A stretch of DNA of 64,000 bases from the NCBI RefSeq assembly GCF_040892595.1, contig NZ_JBFRYB010000001.1, positions 1,364,001-1,428,000 on the forward strand. The letters run 5' to 3'. The position numbers and the translations under genes were made by a program. Source of the stretch: Zhongshania sp. R06B22. GTDB lineage: Bacteria; Pseudomonadota; Gammaproteobacteria; Pseudomonadales; Spongiibacteraceae. The notes beneath the pieces were generated by a model. That model was given only the letters and a program-made list of their open reading frames with translations. It was not told where the DNA came from and ran no database searches. Within the stretch, counting starts at the first letter, position 1, and every line of letters starts with the position of its first letter. Positions 40,010 to 48,624 of this stretch are shown piece after piece.

Positions 40010-40468
40010 TTACACAATAGTGATCAGGGATTGATCGAATTCAACGGGTTGTGCGTCGTCTACAAGTATGGCTTCGATCACGCCCGATTTGTCGGCTTCG
40101 ATCTGGTTCATCATTTTCATGGCTTCAACGATACAGATAACGTCGCCGACTTTGACGTGCTGACCCACTTCGATAAAGGAGGGGGACGACGGTGATGGCG
40201 AGCGATAGAAAGTGCCAACCATTGGCGACTTGATAATATGGCCATTGGGCTCTGCTGCTTTTGGTGCTTCTGCCGGCGCTGCGGCTGGTGCGGGCGCAGC
40301 TGCTGGGGCTTGCATCATCGGCTGGCCAATATACTGTTGCGCTAGCATGCCTTTGGCGGCGCTGTTGCGGCTGATGCGCACAGACTCTTCGCCCTCTTTA
40401 ATCTCTAGTTCGTCGATATTTGACTCTTCGAGTAGCTCGATCAATTTTTTTACTTTTCTAATATCCAT
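40010..40468 (-). CDS. accB: Biotin carboxyl carrier protein
   Basis: 152 residues. The N-terminal region (1-35) is followed by a Pro/Ala-rich linker ([14 protein letters not shown], about 55-70). The biotinyl domain has the modified Lys in [11 protein letters not shown]. It carries biotin between AccC and the carboxyltransferase. The linker is strongly Ala-Pro biased in this copy. It is 33 bp downstream of aroQ and coupled to accC. Confidence 0.96.
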   Translation of the reverse strand: MDIRKVKKLIELLEESNIDELEIKEGEESVRISRNSAAKGMLAQQYIGQPMMQAPAAAPAPAAAPAEAPKAAEPNGHIIKSPMVGTFYRSPSPSSPSFIEVGQHVKVGDVICIVEAMKMMNQIEADKSGVIEAILVDDAQPVEFDQSLITIV

Positions 40469-40501
40469 AGTCGCTCTCTTGAATAGGCTAAGTTTAATTC
40501 T

Positions 40502-40942
40502 TTATTGGTTTAATTGATCCATCGCTGCATGTAGCGCTAATTGGTAGCCCTGGGCTCCCAGGCCGCAAATGACGCCGAGCGCGATGTCCGAAAAATAGGA
40601 GTGATGACGGAAGTCCTCACGGGCGTGCACATTGGACAGGTGCACTTCAATGAATGGAATATCGACCGCCAGCAAGGCATCGCGCAGGGCGATGCTGGTG
40701 TGGGTAAACGCAGCCGGGTTAAAAATAATGAAGTTAATACCCTCTGGCCGTGCTAGATGAATACGGTCTATTAATTCGTATTCGGCATTGCTTTGCATTG
40801 ACTGCAGATGGTGGCCGCGCTCTTTGGCAATAAGCTGCAACTCGGCGTCAATATCTGCCAGCGTGTTGCTGCCGTAAACGCCGGGTTCACGCGTGCCTAG
40901 TAAATTCAGATTGGGGCCGTGAAGAACGAGTATCGATGCCAT
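40502..40942 (-). CDS. aroQ: 3-dehydroquinate dehydratase, type II
   Basis: 146 residues, the dodecameric type II enzyme of the shikimate pathway. It has [18 protein letters not shown] with the active-site Arg and Tyr, [16 protein letters not shown], and [11 protein letters not shown] with the catalytic His. The gene order dsbD-aroQ-accB-accC is conserved in Pseudomonas. Confidence 0.96.
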   Translation of the reverse strand: MASILVLHGPNLNLLGTREPGVYGSNTLADIDAELQLIAKERGHHLQSMQSNAEYELIDRIHLARPEGINFIIFNPAAFTHTSIALRDALLAVDIPFIEVHLSNVHAREDFRHHSYFSDIALGVICGLGAQGYQLALHAAMDQLNQ

Positions 40943-41068
40943 AAGTCACTGCTTGAACGTGCCATCTAGAGTGTATGGCGATTGTGCCTTATTTGGTTTT
41001 TAGAGTCCAATGCATCTCGTAAATTTTTTTAAGATAGCAGCCGTTGTCTGCAAGTTTGCAGAAGATCG

Positions 41069-41109
41069 CTGGCGTTTTGCCGACGCCAGTGTTTTCGGTG
41101 CTAACACTG
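41069..41109. terminator. Two overlapping hairpins between dsbD and aroQ
   Basis: CTGGCGT/ACGCCAG (41069-41089) and CAGTGTT/AACACTG (41087-41109) are perfect 7-bp stems. They share three bases, so only one can form fully at a time. They lie within 55 bp of the dsbD stop. There is no T run. A terminator or an alternative-fold control element upstream of aroQ is possible. Confidence 0.35.
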
Positions 41110-41122
41110 TTGGCCGCTAATC

Positions 41123-42823
41123 TTATCGGTTTAGCAGCTCGAGAATCATCGCTTTGGTCAATACCTGCGGCAGCATGATCTCTGTCGCATTGAGGTCGGC
41201 AGGGTAGTAAATATAGAGGGGAATGCCATTGCGCTTATAGTCAGCCAATAGCGAGGTAATGGCGGGGTCGTAGCGGGTCCAGTCGGCGATGACATACTCG
41301 ACATTATGCTCTGTAAAGGCATCGCGAATAGTGTCGGTGTTGAGCACTAAGGTTTCGTTGGCAATACAGGTAATACACCAGTCAGCGGTTATATCCAGGA
41401 ATACATTGCGGCCCTGCTCACGCAGCGCTTGTATTTCGTTTTGGTCAAAGTTGCCACTTTTGGATGCGGTGTCATCTGGCGGGGTTGCGAGTGTGGTAGT
41501 AACCGCGGCGAGCGCAGCGACGATAAGTACGGCGGCGACTAATTTCTTCTCCTTGCCGTGCAGCCACAGACCAAAGGCGATGACTAGCCAGGCTGACAAG
41601 ATGAGGGCCATGCCGTCTACACCCGTTTGACGACCGCTTACCCAGATAAGCCAAATGGCGGTGGCTAGTAAGGGAAAAGCCAAAAATTGACGTAGGCTGA
41701 TCATCCACTGACCGGATTTGGGAAGACGTTGTAAGCCGGCAGGGAATAAGGTTAGCAGTAAGACTGGCAGTGCCAAGCCTATGCCGATACAGCCGAAGAC
41801 CAGCAGGGCGATAAACGGAGGCTGACTGGCGGCAAAGCCCACTGCAGTGCCCATAAAGGGCGCGGTGCAAGGGCTGGCCACGACAGTGGCGAGCACGCCG
41901 GTAAAGAAGCTGCCGCTGTAACCGCTTTGGCGACTGAGATCGCTGCCGATATTTGCCCAGCTACCACCGATTTCAAAGAGCCCCAGTAGGTTTAAGGACA
42001 ATACAAAAAACAAGCACGCTAGCAGGGCGACAAACCAGGGTGTCTGTAATTGAAATCCCCAGCCGATGGCTTGCCCGGCCTGTTGCAAGATGATGAGCAA
42101 GGCGGCAACCGCAAGAAAACTAATTACGACGCCCGCGCTATAAACAAGGCCGTGCTTTAGTGGGGTGCCGTGATTGGCGTTGGTAAAGCTTAATACTTTA
42201 AGTCCGAGTACCGGGAATACACAGGGCATAAGATTGAGGATGGCGCCGCCCAAAATAGCAAAAATTAGCACTAGCCAAAGTGCGCGATCACTATCGTCGT
42301 CGCCAGAAAGTGTAATGGCCTTACTTGAGTTCAAACGCGGTGCGCTTTCAACTGCCACGACATTTTGCTGCTGGGGATCAATTTGGTAGTGCTGGGTTTG
42401 TGGCGGATAGCACAGCCCGGCATCGGCGCAACCCTGAGAAGTGACACTCAGAGTAAATGTCGTAGCGGGTAAATCCCTTAGGATTATCGTGGTATTGTGA
42501 TAGTAGACTTCGGTTTCGCCGAAGTTGGGGTCTTGTTTAAGTTTACCGGTTTCAAATTCGCTATTAAGTGCAACCGCTTTGCCGTCGATAAAGGCCTTTA
42601 GTGCAAAGCGCTCTTTGTACAGATAGTAGCCATCAGCGGCGGTCCAGCTAAGCAATAAATTTCCTTTATTCCACAGCAATTGTGACTGGTAGGCTTGCTC
42701 TACCGGCAAAAATTGCGGGCTGCTATCGCTAAAGCTCACTGCTGACGGAGCAGAAAAAAAGTCGTCTGCTGCCTGACTGTTGCTGGCAAACAGAAAAATA
42801 ACCAATAATAAAATCTGTTTCAT
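41123..42823 (-). CDS. dsbD: Thiol:disulfide interchange protein DsbD
   Basis: 566 residues from the ATG of the signal peptide MKQILLLVIFLFASNSQA; a GTG four codons upstream has no better site. The periplasmic alpha domain has the pair in QGCADAGLC. The membrane domain (eight helices) has Cys in MPCVFPVLG and SPCTAPFMG. The C-terminal thioredoxin-like domain has WCITC. All six redox Cys are present, so electrons can pass from cytoplasmic thioredoxin to periplasmic DsbC/cytochrome maturation partners. It is divergent from the copper-chaperone operon. Confidence 0.95.
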   Translation of the reverse strand: MKQILLLVIFLFASNSQAADDFFSAPSAVSFSDSSPQFLPVEQAYQSQLLWNKGNLLLSWTAADGYYLYKERFALKAFIDGKAVALNSEFETGKLKQDPNFGETEVYYHNTTIILRDLPATTFTLSVTSQGCADAGLCYPPQTQHYQIDPQQQNVVAVESAPRLNSSKAITLSGDDDSDRALWLVLIFAILGGAILNLMPCVFPVLGLKVLSFTNANHGTPLKHGLVYSAGVVISFLAVAALLIILQQAGQAIGWGFQLQTPWFVALLACLFFVLSLNLLGLFEIGGSWANIGSDLSRQSGYSGSFFTGVLATVVASPCTAPFMGTAVGFAASQPPFIALLVFGCIGIGLALPVLLLTLFPAGLQRLPKSGQWMISLRQFLAFPLLATAIWLIWVSGRQTGVDGMALILSAWLVIAFGLWLHGKEKKLVAAVLIVAALAAVTTTLATPPDDTASKSGNFDQNEIQALREQGRNVFLDITADWCITCIANETLVLNTDTIRDAFTEHNVEYVIADWTRYDPAITSLLADYKRNGIPLYIYYPADLNATEIMLPQVLTKAMILELLNR

Positions 42824-42980
42824 AAATACAATCACTAAGGCGGTGGCGGTATGATACGTTAAATCAGCGGTGTTAGACCGTGAAGTATAACCTTGCTGCC
42901 TACCCAGTTGCAGCTTGCTAGAAGATTTGTAGTGTCACGGTCGAATGCTTGGCGCACAAATTCATTAATCGGAGGACGTT

Positions 42981-43445
42981 GTGGTAAAGATATGGAGGGT
43001 GGTAGTAGCGGCGTTGGCGCTAAGCCCATTGGTGGCTCAGTCTATTGAGATTAAAGACGCCTACGTCCGCGGACTGCCGCCAACTCAGCGCAATACAGCA
43101 GCATTTTTTACCGTACTGAATGCCAGCGACAAACCCGTTGAGTTGATGGCGGGTCGTTCTGATGCTGCCGAGCGTTTGGAAATTCATAGTCATCAACATC
43201 GCAACGGCATGATGTCGATGCAAAAGCAGGCATCAGTTAGTATCGCTGCGGGCGAAAGCCTGGTGTTTGAATCTGGTGGCTATCATTTAATGTTGATTAA
43301 TCTTACTCGCGCTGTGCGTGATGGTGATCAGTTAAGCTTTAGCCTTACTACTGACGATGGTGAAGAAGTCACTGTGCTTGCACCGGTGATCAGCGTTTTA
43401 AAAGAATCGTCCGCTATTAAAGAACATGCAGGGGTGCACCAATAA
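42981..43445 (+). CDS. Copper chaperone PCu(A)C
   Basis: 154 residues starting at a GTG five bases after GGAGG. It has a signal peptide (VVVAALALSPLVAQS) and a cupredoxin-like PCu(A)C domain (DUF461). Candidate Cu(I) ligands are His and Met in EIHSHQHRNGMMSM and in GGYHLMLINL. Such proteins deliver copper to the CuA/CuB sites of cytochrome c oxidase in the periplasm. Its stop overlaps the DUF2333 start by one base. The acidic and His-ended tail (AGVHQ) is short. Confidence 0.9.
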   Translation: MVKIWRVVVAALALSPLVAQSIEIKDAYVRGLPPTQRNTAAFFTVLNASDKPVELMAGRSDAAERLEIHSHQHRNGMMSMQKQASVSIAAGESLVFESGGYHLMLINLTRAVRDGDQLSFSLTTDDGEEVTVLAPVISVLKESSAIKEHAGVHQ

Positions 43446-44479
43446 TGAAGCAAAAAATAATGGAACTAAATTCTAGAATTAAAGAAGCCTTGCAGGACTG
43501 GATGGGCGACGGTGTGCTCTGGCGGGTGGCAGCGATTGTGCTGCCCTTGTATATATTATTGGTGATAGTGCTGGGTGTTTACTGGAGCTTTACACCGGAG
43601 ATACCTGCCACTCGCTATATGCAGCAAGATGCGTCCTTGGCGGTGGTGGGCACCGCGACAAGCTCGGCGCTGATTGACGTTAGTGAGGTGCTATTGGATA
43701 AACCCGGCGGCTTCATCAGCAATGATGTGACTCCGCCCGGTCTTTTTATGGATAATATGCCCGCCTGGGAATATGGGGTATTGATTCAGGTGCGCGAATT
43801 AAGTCGGTCGATGCGTGAAAGCTTTAGCCGTTCGCAATCTCAGTCGCGAGAAGATCGCGACTTAGCGAAATCTGAACCGCGGTTTAATTTTTCCAATAAT
43901 AGCTGGGCAGTACCCGCGTCTGAGTCTGAGTACCGCCAAGGGATTAAGTATCTCAAGGCTTACCGTCAACGCCTTAGTGATGCAGGTGACCCACAGGCGC
44001 AGTTTTACGCGCGGGCTGACAATTTACGGTTCTGGCTGGCGGGGGTAGAATCTCGATTAGGGAGTTTGTCGCAGCGCTTAAGCGCAAGCGTGGGTCGTCC
44101 GCGTTTGAACACAGATTTAGCCAATGATCCCAATGCGCGCCAGTCTACGCCGGCGCCTAGTGATGAGCGGGTGAAAACCCCCTGGCTGGAAATAGACAAT
44201 GTGTTTTATGAGTCCCGTGGCACCGCCTGGGCATTGATCTGTTTCTTGCGCGCCATAGAAATTGATTTTGCCGACGTCCTTGCCGACAAAAATGCCGAGG
44301 TAAGTATGCGACAAATTATTCGCGAGCTAGAGGGCACCCAGCAGGCGATGTTTAGTCTAATGGTGTTGAATGGCAGCGGTTTTGGCCTGCTCGCTAATCA
44401 TTCGTTGGTTATGGCTTCGTATATTACCCGCGCCAATGCTGCGATTACTGACTTACGTGATTTATTATCCCAAGGATAA
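43445..44479 (+). CDS. DUF2333 family inner-membrane protein
   Basis: 344 residues. One membrane helix near the N-terminus (about 29-48, VAAIVLPLYILLVIVLGVYW) is followed by a large, mostly helical periplasmic domain with basic, Arg/Ser-rich stretches (SRSMRESFSRSQSQSRED). It matches the gammaproteobacterial DUF2333 family, whose function is unknown. It starts inside the stop of the copper chaperone gene and ends right before yajG, so the three genes are one coupled operon. Confidence 0.82.
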   Translation: MKQKIMELNSRIKEALQDWMGDGVLWRVAAIVLPLYILLVIVLGVYWSFTPEIPATRYMQQDASLAVVGTATSSALIDVSEVLLDKPGGFISNDVTPPGLFMDNMPAWEYGVLIQVRELSRSMRESFSRSQSQSREDRDLAKSEPRFNFSNNSWAVPASESEYRQGIKYLKAYRQRLSDAGDPQAQFYARADNLRFWLAGVESRLGSLSQRLSASVGRPRLNTDLANDPNARQSTPAPSDERVKTPWLEIDNVFYESRGTAWALICFLRAIEIDFADVLADKNAEVSMRQIIRELEGTQQAMFSLMVLNGSGFGLLANHSLVMASYITRANAAITDLRDLLSQG

Positions 44480-45070
44480 ATGATGAGCTATACAACTTTG
44501 ATGAAAGGCTGTGTTTTAACGGCGGCGCTGCTGATAACGGCCTGCGCGCAGAGCCCCCAAGCCATTCAGGTGGCGCCGGAGTTCCCCGCCCCGACGCAGG
44601 TCAATGGCGACGGCAATCCGGTGCATATTCGGGTTAGCGACCAGCGCGCGAATAAGGTGTTGGGCAGTCGTGGCGGCGCCTACCGTGAAACCTCGGTTAT
44701 CACCCTCGCAAACGATCTGTCTTTACCTGTCGAGACGGCCTTGTCTGCTTATATGGCCGCCATGGGCTACGATGTTAATAGCTTGGATCCAAATACCACA
44801 GACGTGCATGTCATTTTTAGCTCCTTGGTTTACGACCATCCTAAGGAATATGGCCTAGGCTATGACATGGATATGATGGCGGGCGTAGAAGTTGAAGTAA
44901 GGCGTGGCAATGAACACTACGAGGGTCGCTACCGTATAAAGCGCAATCAAAAGTTTTTTAATGCGCCCAGCAATTCCCACAACAGTCAGCTGGTGAATGA
45001 CCTAGTGGCAGAAGTCTTAGTCAGTATGTTTTCAGATCCAAAATTAGTGGCGTTTCTGAAAAGAAATTAA
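44480..45070 (+). CDS. YajG-family lipoprotein
   Basis: 196 residues with a lipobox LLITAC (acylated Cys22). The mature domain has the YajG-type pattern: HIRVSDQRANKVLGSR, a strand set around DVHVIFSSLVYDHP, and a C-terminal NDLVAEVLVSMFSDPKLVAFL. The lipoprotein is presumably anchored in the outer membrane; Asp at +2 is absent (Ala follows Cys), which favours outer-membrane sorting. Function unknown. It is the last gene before a strong terminator. Confidence 0.85.
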   Translation: MMSYTTLMKGCVLTAALLITACAQSPQAIQVAPEFPAPTQVNGDGNPVHIRVSDQRANKVLGSRGGAYRETSVITLANDLSLPVETALSAYMAAMGYDVNSLDPNTTDVHVIFSSLVYDHPKEYGLGYDMDMMAGVEVEVRRGNEHYEGRYRIKRNQKFFNAPSNSHNSQLVNDLVAEVLVSMFSDPKLVAFLKRN

Positions 45071-45094
45071 GATCGGATAAATTATTAGAGCGAT

Positions 45095-45131
45095 AAAAAA
45101 GGCAGAACTCCTTGCGGGGTTCTGCCTTTTT
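45095..45131. terminator. Bidirectional terminator
   Basis: AAAAAAGGCAGAAC pairs with GTTCTGCCTTTTT around TCCTTGCGGG. A and T runs on both sides allow termination from the YajG operon (+) and the PfkB-family gene (-), which converge here. Confidence 0.9.
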
Positions 45132-45149
45132 CGTGCCCGAGCGCGTGTT

Positions 45150-46145
45150 TTAGGCAAGACGTGCCAGTAACTCGCGGTGACGTGGCCCGGCTAGACGCGG
45201 GCCGTATTGAGATACCACCTCGGCAGCAGCGAGACTCGCTAATTCGCCGGCTTTCTTAAAGTCGTGGCCGTGGGTGATCGCATAAAGAAAGGCACCTGCA
45301 AACATATCGCCGGCACCATTAGTGTCTACGGCTTTCACTTTATGGCCGGCAATGGTGTGGAGCTGTTCGCCATCGAACACCAATGCGCCTTTGGCGCCGA
45401 GGGTGATGGCAAAGGTTTTGCTGATCTTTTTCAGCGCAATTACCGCGTCATCAAGTGATTCACTTTGCGCCCAGCCCAAGGCCTCTGCTTCATTGCAGAA
45501 AATAAGGTCTACCCCATTGCCGAGCATTTCCGCTAAACCATCGCGGAAGAAACTGACCATGCCGGGGTCTGAAAAACTCAGTGCGGTTTTAACACCGCTG
45601 CGCTCGGCAATACTACGACCGGCAACGGCGGCGGCGCGGCCGGTGTCAGAAGTGACCAAATAGCCTTCGGCATAGAAGTATTCGGAATCGCTAAGTGCGG
45701 CTTCGTTGATCTCATCAATGGACAGCGTTGCACTGATGCCTAAGTGCGTATTCATGCTGCGTTCGGCATCAGGGCTAATTAAGACTAGGCATTTTCCGGT
45801 GACACCGGCGGCCTTGTCGCCGTCGAAATCGGCATCAACACCGGCCGCTTTAATATCGTTCATAAAAAAATCGCCGTGCTCATCGTTGGCGACTTTGCAA
45901 GAATAGTAGTTTGTGGCGCCAAAATACGCGGCCGCAACAACGGAGTTACAGGCCGAGCCACCGCTGGTTGAACTGGCATGAACCATATGGCCGCTGAGCT
46001 TGTCCAACAATTCTTGTTGGCGAGGCTCATCAACGAGTGTCATAAGGCCTTTTTCAACGCCGAGCGTGCCTAGCTCTTGGTCGCTAATTTCAATTTCGGT
46101 ATCGACGAGTGCAGCGCCAATACCGTAGAGGTGATATTTTTTCAT
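45150..46145 (-). CDS. PfkB-family carbohydrate/adenosine kinase
   Basis: 331 residues. It has the ribokinase fold: the substrate-binding N-terminus with SGGSACNSVVAAAYFGA, and the C-terminal ATP/anion-hole motif DTNGAGDMFAGAFLYA with catalytic Asp. The start MKKYHLYGIGAALVDTEIEIS is typical of the bacterial adenosine-kinase-like group. The substrate (adenosine, ribose or a related sugar) cannot be fixed from sequence. It is monocistronic, convergent with the YajG operon and divergent from mrcB. Confidence 0.88.
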   Translation of the reverse strand: MKKYHLYGIGAALVDTEIEISDQELGTLGVEKGLMTLVDEPRQQELLDKLSGHMVHASSTSGGSACNSVVAAAYFGATNYYSCKVANDEHGDFFMNDIKAAGVDADFDGDKAAGVTGKCLVLISPDAERSMNTHLGISATLSIDEINEAALSDSEYFYAEGYLVTSDTGRAAAVAGRSIAERSGVKTALSFSDPGMVSFFRDGLAEMLGNGVDLIFCNEAEALGWAQSESLDDAVIALKKISKTFAITLGAKGALVFDGEQLHTIAGHKVKAVDTNGAGDMFAGAFLYAITHGHDFKKAGELASLAAAEVVSQYGPRLAGPRHRELLARLA

Positions 46146-46309
46146 CTTATTTGCCAGTTACTTGCGGTAAAGTGCCGCTATTATCCGGTTTGAAGATCGA
46201 TTTGCAATGCGTTAGCGCTTGAATACCGATGACAGGGGGCGGCTGTGGCAGTATTGGCGCTGTATATAAAGTGTTATGTGTATTAATGAATATTATTTGG
46301 TTGTAATCC

Positions 46310-48604
46310 ATGGCTAAAAAATCTCCAAAGAACCTTGCTAGTAAGTTTCGAAATATTCGCTGGCTGAGTCTAGGCTTGAAAGTCTCCCTAGTGGGTTTGG
46401 TGTTGTTGCTGATTTTGTTTGCCTACAGCGATGCCAAGGTACGTGGCGCGTTTGACGCCAAACGCTATGAGCAGCCAGCCAAAGTTTATGCCCGGCCATT
46501 AGTGCTGGCGTCGGGTGCAATTTTGACTGCGTATGAGCTTGAATCAGAGCTGGGCGAGCTGGGTTATCGTTCAAGGCGCTTGGTGAATGAGCCTGGAACC
46601 TACTATCGACAGGGCGATCATTTCTCGATATTTCTGCGCCCATTCGCGTTTGCTGATGGTGAACGGCCCGCGCGTAAAATAGAGTTAGAGATGGCCCCGA
46701 CCACTGTTGGCGTGGTGCGCGATACCTTGGGTGAGCGCATCGCCGAAGAGCAATTAGATCCCATGGTGATCGGTGGGGTGTATCCGGGCCGCCATGAAGA
46801 CCGTCTGATGCTTGGCCTTGCGGAAGTCCCGCAGATGTTAGTGGAAACCTTGGTGCAGGTTGAGGATCAGCATTTCTATAGCCATTTCGGTATTTCACCG
46901 CGCAGTATTGCTCGCGCATTGCTGGTGAATATTAAAGCAGGTCGCACTGTGCAGGGTGGTAGTACCTTGACTCAGCAGCTGGTTAAAAACACCATTCTCA
47001 GCAATGAACGCAGTCTTTGGCGCAAGGCCAAAGAGGCGGTGATGTCGATTCTCACTGAAATGCATTACAGCAAAGATCGCATTCTTGAAGCCTATATTAA
47101 TGAAGTGTATCTGGGGCAGGAGGGCAATCGTGCGATTCACGGTTTTGGTTTAGCGGCACGCCACTATTTTAACCGGCCTTTAAATGAGTTAAATCTGGCG
47201 CAAATATCGATGTTAGTTGGTTTAGTCAAAGGTCCGTCTTACTACGATCCTTGGCGCCACCCCGAGCGCGCTAAAAATCGCCGAAATATTGTTATGGGCG
47301 AATTGGCTGAGCAAGGTTGGTTAACGCCTGCGCAGTTGTCCGCTTGGCAGAAAGAGCCCTTGGAATTAGCGAAGACCTCGGCATTGGACGGGGTATATCC
47401 GGCTTATGTTGATTTGGTTCGTCGACAGCTTAGTCGCGATTATCAAAGTAAAGAATTACAGAATAGTGGGCTGCGAATTTTCACACCCTTCGATCCGGTA
47501 TTGCAGCGGCGGGCTGAGAAAGCCACGGTTAGATCCTTGGCGCGGCTGGAAAGCCGCCAAAAAGATCTGCAAGTCGCGATGGTGGTGACGCGGGTTAATA
47601 GCGGTGATGTGGTGGCGGTGATCGGTGGCAAACGACCGCGATATGCTGGTTTTAATCGGGCCTTGGATGCCCTGCGCCCCATTGGCTCTCTGGCTAAGCC
47701 GGCGGTATTTTTGGCGGCATGGAATCAGCCGCGTTCCTATAATTTACTTACCCGAGTTTCGGACGCGCCGGTCAGTATACCGAATGCCGACGGTTCACTC
47801 TGGAAGCCCTCTAATTACGATCATAAATCCCATGGCGATGTGCCTTTGCACACCGCACTGGCGCATTCTTACAACCTTGCCACTGCCCGTTTGGGAATGG
47901 AGGTGGGTTTGAACAATGTGATGGATATGTTTCAGCGTTTGGGGATTAAGCGGCCGCTGCTAGAGGTGCCCTCAATGTTGCTAGGCGCGGCAGAATTGGC
48001 GCCTATAGAAGTCGCCGCCATGTACCAGACGATTGCTGCTGACGGGCGCTATACACCGCTGCGCACTATTTACGCGATCGCTGATAGCGACGGTAAATTA
48101 TTGGCGCGCTATCCGCAAAAGCCCAGGCAAGTTGTGAACCCAGCAGCGGTGCATATCTTGCAATACGCGATGTTGGAAACCGTCCGCGAAGGCACTGGCA
48201 AGGGGGTTTACAAGGTTTTGCCAAAGGATTATCGGGTGGCAGGTAAAACCGGGACCAGTAACAAAACCCGCGATTCATGGTTTGCCGGTTTTGCCGGTGA
48301 TTATATGGCGGTGGTGTGGATGGGTTTAGATAATAATGCGTCAACAGGATTAACGGGGGCCAGCGGCGCGCTGACGGTGTGGCGACAATTTATGGCGGAG
48401 GCCAGCACCGAGCAAATGCCCTTCTCCCAAATAGCGGGTGTGGATTACCAATGGGTAGATGGAGAGACGGCCAAGCTCACCCAGTCTTGGTGTGAGGGCG
48501 CACGCTATATGCCCTTTATGAGTGGCAGCGCGCCGACTGAAAGTGGTGGTTGCGCCCCCGACGGTGAGAAAATGTGGCGCTGGTTTAAAGGCGTCTTTGA
48601 TTGA
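46310..48604 (+). CDS. mrcB: Penicillin-binding protein 1B
   Basis: 764 residues, a class A bifunctional PBP. A membrane helix lies at about 20-42. The glycosyltransferase domain has Glu185 in EDQHFYSHFG and GGSTLTQQLVKN. The transpeptidase domain has Ser460 in GSLAKP, SYN, and KTGTSN. It polymerises and crosslinks peptidoglycan. It includes a UvrB-like domain between the membrane helix and the GT domain (about 80-155). It ends 20 bp before the convergent modF stop. Confidence 0.95.
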   Translation: MAKKSPKNLASKFRNIRWLSLGLKVSLVGLVLLLILFAYSDAKVRGAFDAKRYEQPAKVYARPLVLASGAILTAYELESELGELGYRSRRLVNEPGTYYRQGDHFSIFLRPFAFADGERPARKIELEMAPTTVGVVRDTLGERIAEEQLDPMVIGGVYPGRHEDRLMLGLAEVPQMLVETLVQVEDQHFYSHFGISPRSIARALLVNIKAGRTVQGGSTLTQQLVKNTILSNERSLWRKAKEAVMSILTEMHYSKDRILEAYINEVYLGQEGNRAIHGFGLAARHYFNRPLNELNLAQISMLVGLVKGPSYYDPWRHPERAKNRRNIVMGELAEQGWLTPAQLSAWQKEPLELAKTSALDGVYPAYVDLVRRQLSRDYQSKELQNSGLRIFTPFDPVLQRRAEKATVRSLARLESRQKDLQVAMVVTRVNSGDVVAVIGGKRPRYAGFNRALDALRPIGSLAKPAVFLAAWNQPRSYNLLTRVSDAPVSIPNADGSLWKPSNYDHKSHGDVPLHTALAHSYNLATARLGMEVGLNNVMDMFQRLGIKRPLLEVPSMLLGAAELAPIEVAAMYQTIAADGRYTPLRTIYAIADSDGKLLARYPQKPRQVVNPAAVHILQYAMLETVREGTGKGVYKVLPKDYRVAGKTGTSNKTRDSWFAGFAGDYMAVVWMGLDNNASTGLTGASGALTVWRQFMAEASTEQMPFSQIAGVDYQWVDGETAKLTQSWCEGARYMPFMSGSAPTESGGCAPDGEKMWRWFKGVFD

Positions 48605-48624
48605 TTTCAAACGCCTTTATATAT

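Noticed and set aside
46338..46919. 193-codon minus-strand frame antisense to mrcB
   Set aside because: It is contained in the PBP1B gene, rich in Pro, Arg and His, and without family features.
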